Below, one piece after another: positions 21,674 to 25,108 of a stretch of 25,108 nt of DNA. Below the pieces are notes generated by a model. The model was not told the origin of the DNA. It did no database searches and was given only the letters and a program-made list of their open reading frames with translations. The stretch is from assembly GCA_002726335.1 (NCBI GenBank), contig PBSR01000046.1, positions 1-25,108 of the forward strand, in the 5' to 3' direction. How positions within the stretch are numbered: position 1 is the first letter of the stretch; every line of letters begins with the position of its first letter. The position numbers were made by a program, and so were the translations under genes. This DNA is from Gemmatimonadaceae bacterium. GTDB taxonomy: Bacteria > Latescibacterota > UBA2968 > UBA8231.

Positions 21674-22708
21674 TCACGGCAAGCTTTGATTTCGGGCCGG
21701 GATACCTCCGGCCTCGACCAGTTCGTAGCGTTCTGCCAACAGTGGTGATAATGGTCGCCGGCGCTCGGGCGGATAGGCCAGCCACATCCTCAGTAGGTGT
21801 CGCTTGCGCTCGGGCTCCGGGTGGTCCTCGAAGGCTTCACGGGCGTGAAGGGTCACGTGGTTGTTGAGCAACTGGATGTCACCGGCCTCGAACAGTACGG
21901 ACAGTTGCATTTCGGGTCGGCCGGCGATGTTCTGGACGAGATCCAGTGCCTCGAACTGGGCGGGAGTCAAAGCGTACTCCTCGCCGAAGCGGGCTGTACT
22001 GCGGAAGTAGGCAAGTGATGTGAACCGGGAAGTGACCCAGCCGTCGGCCTCGCTGTACATCGGCACCCGATACCACGGCTCGGCCCCGGGCGGCTCTTCG
22101 CCCCGCCAATCGAGATGGAAGGGCTGGTAGAGCACCTCCAAGAGGTCGGCCCGTTCGGTCAGCATGACATCATGGATGGCTGTGGCGCTAACGATCTTAC
22201 TCACTCCGCCTGAGCGGGCCGGATGTACGCAGAACAGCCCTAGCACGTCGACTGGCAGTTGATCCGCGTGAAAATCGAGATTGCCGCGGGTCTGATAAAC
22301 GCGGACGTTGGGATCGTTGATCGACTTGCCTTGGTCGCGAACATGTCCGAGGCGGTGGCCCTGTGAGTTTTGCGAGATCGGATGACCAAGTTGGATGCCG
22401 AGACCCCAGAAAATGAGTTCGCAATCAGCCGCTGAGTAACGCTCGCTTGGCAGGCCGCGGATCAGCGCCGCGCCGCAACCGTGGTCGAGTGTGTCCGCTA
22501 CCCGGTGCAGGAATGCAGCGGTCGCTGGTGCGACGAAATCCGATGCCTCGAACGGGACGACCGCCCCCTTGGTGTGCAGGTACTGAAGTGCGGAGTCAAT
22601 CTCGTCAATCTCAGTCGGACCAACTTGGTGGATCCAGTGCGGGTCGCGTTCGAGTTCCTCGCCTCTCCAGGCACTGGCGTCGGCTATGGGTTTTCTATCT
22701 GGGCTCAC
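21674..22708 (-). CDS. TauD/TfdA-family Fe(II)/2-oxoglutarate-dependent dioxygenase
   Basis: A 344-residue non-heme iron dioxygenase. The iron-binding triad is His147-x-Asp149 (DFHADQL) and the distal His288 (NNHVTLHARE), followed by Arg307 (RHLLRMWL), which binds the 2-oxoglutarate carboxylate. The family hydroxylates or cleaves substrates next to a C-H bond, for example taurine, 2,4-D, or gamma-butyrobetaine, while converting 2-oxoglutarate to succinate. I see nothing that fixes taurine as the substrate; the long N-terminal region (about 1-75) is unlike TauD. The GTG start at 22708-22706 overlaps the TGA of the MmgE/PrpD gene in a GTGA tetramer, so the two are translated together. Confidence 0.92.
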   Translation of the reverse strand: MSPDRKPIADASAWRGEELERDPHWIHQVGPTEIDEIDSALQYLHTKGAVVPFEASDFVAPATAAFLHRVADTLDHGCGAALIRGLPSERYSAADCELIFWGLGIQLGHPISQNSQGHRLGHVRDQGKSINDPNVRVYQTRGNLDFHADQLPVDVLGLFCVHPARSGGVSKIVSATAIHDVMLTERADLLEVLYQPFHLDWRGEEPPGAEPWYRVPMYSEADGWVTSRFTSLAYFRSTARFGEEYALTPAQFEALDLVQNIAGRPEMQLSVLFEAGDIQLLNNHVTLHAREAFEDHPEPERKRHLLRMWLAYPPERRRPLSPLLAERYELVEAGGIPARNQSLP

Positions 22709-24096
22709 GCTCGCAATGGTGACATGAGGTCGGCCACCGAGTGGCTTTCGAGATCATTGATCACAGCGAAGACGGCGGAGCGGCGATCTCTGTCGACGTC
22801 AGGTCCCAGTTCGATGAACTTCGCCTGCACGTTCTCGATCGACATCGGTCGCTCTTTCTCGCCGCGCATGTGCTTGGCGTACCGCTCGATGCGCTCACCA
22901 TCCACCTCGATAACGACCCGACCAGGCCAGAACTCTGGGTGAATGGCGTCAAGATCGTCGGCCTGGCGGACGTCGGTGACTTCCATCAACTGTCGAAACT
23001 CGTCGCTCAGTCCCCGGTCCAGCACCTCGGCGAAGATGTCCATTCCAGCTCGCCGCTCCGTGAGCGCCAGTGCCGCGGCGAAGGGTCCACTGAACTGGGC
23101 ATCGACTGGTGACGTCGGGTTGCGTTTGGCCTCGATCGGTGATCCACAGAGATGGACACCGTAGGTGGGCATCTCGATGACCACAGACTTGACGCCGGCG
23201 GGGTCAATTTGCCGCTCCTTGGTTAATTCGATCAACAGTTCGAGAGTCTGATGGGTATAGCGACACAGTGAGTAGGGCTTGATGGCCACGTCCAGCGTCT
23301 CGTAGCTGGAGCCGAGTGTACGAGTCGCTTCCTCTGGGACGGGGCGAAGGGCGTATCCCTGCAGGAAACCTTGTTCCCCCTCGAACACCTCCGCAGCGCC
23401 TACAAAGCCGGCCTGAGCGAGTGACACCGCGATGAAGCTGGCATGAGCGGCGAGACCGGGATGGGTGCGCTTGTTCCACGCGCCGTTGAGGACATACTGC
23501 ATAGATCCGGCGGCTTGCGATCCATTGAGGCCCATGGCATCCACGATCACCTGGGGTGCAACTCCGCGCAGGCGTCCGATGATGGCCGAACCGGCGAATG
23601 TCGTACAGGTACCGGTGGGGTGGAAGCCCATCTCGTGTGAAGAATGGGGCCCGAGAGCCATGGCTAGCCGACAGGCGATCTCGTATCCGATCACAACTGC
23701 GACCAACAGATCCTCGCCACTCGAGTTGTTCTCCTCACCAGCTGCCAGCGCCGCATTCACCACCGATGATCCGGCGTGGATGACGCCCTTGGCGTGGTGA
23801 TTGTCGTAGTCGAGGCTGTGGGCGAGTGCACCGTTGGCCAACGTCGCCCACTCTGGGGCCATCGGCTCACCCGTCGCTAAAACAGTGGCACCGGTGCCGG
23901 CGCGGTTGAGCGATCGCACCCCTGCGACAATGCGGGGACCCGAGTCCATCCACGCATGGCCACCGATGTCGTTGGCCATGATGTCGAGGATCAGTTTCTT
24001 GGCGTGGTCGACCACCTCGGTGGACAGGTCCGAGAAGTCCAATGAAGTTGCGTACTCTGCGTACTGTTCGGCAATGGAGGTGGTCGAGGTGTTCAT
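22705..24096 (-). CDS. MmgE/PrpD family protein (2-methylcitrate dehydratase / iminodisuccinate epimerase-like)
   Basis: A 463-residue protein of typical family length. The N-terminal all-helical domain includes ATLANGALAHSLDYDNHHAK and VIHAGSSVVNAALA; the family's H-P-x-G-T area appears as MGFHPTGTCTTFAGSAI. The lid domain begins near IKPYSLCRYTHQTLE. Known members dehydrate 2-methylcitrate, decarboxylate cis-aconitate (itaconate synthesis) or epimerise iminodisuccinate, so the general chemistry is proton abstraction from a carboxylated substrate. No prpC or prpB lies nearby, so the methylcitrate cycle is not supported. ATG 24096 has GGAG 5 bases upstream. It leads the dioxygenase gene in a two-gene unit and diverges from the enolase-superfamily gene. 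Confidence 0.9.
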   Translation of the reverse strand: MNTSTTSIAEQYAEYATSLDFSDLSTEVVDHAKKLILDIMANDIGGHAWMDSGPRIVAGVRSLNRAGTGATVLATGEPMAPEWATLANGALAHSLDYDNHHAKGVIHAGSSVVNAALAAGEENNSSGEDLLVAVVIGYEIACRLAMALGPHSSHEMGFHPTGTCTTFAGSAIIGRLRGVAPQVIVDAMGLNGSQAAGSMQYVLNGAWNKRTHPGLAAHASFIAVSLAQAGFVGAAEVFEGEQGFLQGYALRPVPEEATRTLGSSYETLDVAIKPYSLCRYTHQTLELLIELTKERQIDPAGVKSVVIEMPTYGVHLCGSPIEAKRNPTSPVDAQFSGPFAAALALTERRAGMDIFAEVLDRGLSDEFRQLMEVTDVRQADDLDAIHPEFWPGRVVIEVDGERIERYAKHMRGEKERPMSIENVQAKFIELGPDVDRDRRSAVFAVINDLESHSVADLMSPLRA

Positions 24097-24144
24097 CAGA
24101 ACTCCGATCTGATTTGGCTGCTGGTCGGTCCGCCCTGTTTCACC

Positions 24145-24165
24145 GATCCTATATAGTGCAGGATC
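24145..24165. promoter_or_regulatory. 21-bp inverted repeat in the divergent MmgE/PrpD-enolase superfamily promoter
   Basis: GATCCT at 24145-24150 is mirrored by AGGATC at 24160-24165 around a nine-base AT-rich centre. The centre holds TATAGT (24152-24157), a 5 of 6 match to a -10 box for the rightward gene. Perfect six-base arms across a putative -10 suggest an operator, for a GntR-type or other dimeric regulator. It does not match the ATRYATSTTG motif well. Confidence 0.45.
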
Positions 24166-24191
24166 GCACCCGCAGGGTTCGGAGGTAGGCC

Positions 24192-25108
24192 TTGAAGATC
24201 GAGTGCATCGAGGCGATCCCGATCGAAGTGCCTTTGGTTCGGCCGCTGAAGATGGCCGTGGCGACAGTCGATGCCCGCACTTGCATCGTCGTGCGGGTCA
24301 CGACCGACGATGGCATCGTGGGCATCGGCGAGAGTGTCGTGGCTCGGTACTTCACGGGTGAGAGCCTGGCGTCGGCCAGTGACATCATCGGAGGTGCCTT
24401 TGCTGACGCCCTCATCGGGCGGGACCCGACCGACCTCGTCGCCATACGTCGACTAATGCGCCGTATCGCTGTCCATAACAACGGCGCCCGGGCGGCGGTT
24501 GAGATGGCGCTCCACGATGTCGTTGCCCGTGCCGCCGATCTACCCCTTCATGCGTTCTACGGCGATCGGGTTCGTGACTCGGTGCCTACGATCTGGCACG
24601 TATCGGGAGGGACACCGGAATCGATGGCCGAGGAGGCCGCGATTGCGGTTGAAGCCGGGTTCCCGTTGGTAAAGGTGAAGGTTGGTGGCGATGTCGATCA
24701 CGACATCGCCACCACCCTTGCTGTGCGCCAGGCCATCGGCCATGACATCGAGCTGCTGCCCGACGCCAATCAGGGCTGGGACTTGCCTACCGCCGACCGC
24801 TATCTGCGGGCGGTCGTAGACGCCCAGCCCGGATTTGTTGAACAACCTCTACCGTGCTGGGACCTCATGGGTATGGCACGGTTGGTGGCCACCAGTCCTG
24901 TCACGGTGGGGGGCGATGAGGGGGTCTTCGACGCCAACGAACTCCGGACTGCGTTGGCTGTCGGAGCGGTGGGAGCAGTGGTTACCAAGTTGATGAAAGC
25001 AGCCGGACCAATCGGGGTTCGTGAGGTCTTCGCCGTCGCCGACGCGGCCGGAATCGGTGTCCACTTCGCGGGAATGGCGGGCCAGACAAGCATTAGTGCC
25101 GCCCATGC
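24192..25108 (+). CDS. Mandelate racemase/muconate lactonizing enzyme family protein (3' truncated)
   Basis: The first 305 codons of an enolase-superfamily enzyme; the end lies beyond the window. The TTG start has GGAGG 6 bases upstream. The capping domain comes first (about 1-125), then the barrel. The MLE-subgroup catalytic residues are in order: Lys161-x-Lys163 (PLVKVKVGG), metal ligands Asp191 (LPDANQGW), Glu217 (VEQPLP) and Asp242 (GGDEGVF), and Lys266 (VVTKLMKAAG) on the opposite face. All members abstract a proton alpha to a carboxylate, leading to racemisation, cycloisomerisation or dehydration; which one is not readable here. It diverges from the MmgE/PrpD gene across a 95-base gap with a palindrome. 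Confidence 0.92.
   Translation, partial: MKIECIEAIPIEVPLVRPLKMAVATVDARTCIVVRVTTDDGIVGIGESVVARYFTGESLASASDIIGGAFADALIGRDPTDLVAIRRLMRRIAVHNNGARAAVEMALHDVVARAADLPLHAFYGDRVRDSVPTIWHVSGGTPESMAEEAAIAVEAGFPLVKVKVGGDVDHDIATTLAVRQAIGHDIELLPDANQGWDLPTADRYLRAVVDAQPGFVEQPLPCWDLMGMARLVATSPVTVGGDEGVFDANELRTALAVGAVGAVVTKLMKAAGPIGVREVFAVADAAGIGVHFAGMAGQTSISAAH

Noticed and set aside
21674..22708. Taurine dioxygenase (tauD) with a taurine importer
   Set aside because: Only the general iron and 2-oxoglutarate motifs match; the N-terminal part is unlike TauD, and the importer operon is separate with an unusual two-permease layout.
22705..24096. prpD of a methylcitrate cycle
   Set aside because: No prpB, prpC or acnD-like neighbours are present, and the family covers several other reactions.

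Overview
The window looks like a piece of a GC-rich actinobacterial chromosome, possibly Acidimicrobiia-like. The signs are frequent GTG and TTG starts, an F420 hydrogenase/dehydrogenase beta-family iron-sulfur protein, FCD-type GntR regulators and a high-GC left edge. The lineage call is inference. No rRNA, tRNA, CRISPR array or insertion sequence was seen.

Left edge (1-2336): the tail of a Cys-containing protein, a dihydrodipicolinate synthase/aldolase-family gene, and a convergent FrhB-like iron-sulfur protein. Next comes a 1.3 kb stretch (2337-3622) that carries no intact gene but holds recognisable debris: the N-terminus of an isopropylmalate/isocitrate dehydrogenase family gene, the C-terminal part of a zinc-type alcohol dehydrogenase on the plus strand, a SnoaL-like gene with two in-frame stops and a frameshift on the minus strand, and an alcohol dehydrogenase N-terminus on the minus strand.

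Core (3623-14292, all minus strand): a GntR/FCD regulator and an ACMSD-type amidohydrolase, then, after an apparent promoter, a tight eight-gene operon. In transcription order it encodes a DRE-TIM acyltransferase/lyase, an M24 peptidase-fold protein lacking one metal ligand, a PEP-synthase-like phosphotransferase without a PEP domain, a 3-hydroxyisobutyrate-dehydrogenase-like enzyme, a second M24 protein with all ligands, a Gfo/Idh/MocA oxidoreductase, a dienelactone hydrolase and a D-2-hydroxyacid dehydrogenase. Most junctions are 4-base or 8-base overlaps, so the set is probably one catabolic pathway. I do not recognise it as a described one.

Right half (14378-25108): a zinc alcohol dehydrogenase divergent from the first GntR; a NitT/TauT-type ABC importer operon (lipoprotein with a coiled-coil linker, two different permeases, ATPase) ending in a second FCD-type GntR regulator; a divergent MFS transporter; a TauD/TfdA dioxygenase overlapping a MmgE/PrpD gene; and, divergent from these across a 21-bp palindrome, the first 305 codons of a mandelate racemase/muconate lactonising enzyme. 

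Together this reads as an accessory catabolic region for uptake and breakdown of a small organic acid or amide whose identity cannot be read from sequence. A ten-base motif (ATRYATSTTG) occurs in three of the main intergenic promoter regions and may be the operator that ties them into one GntR regulon.
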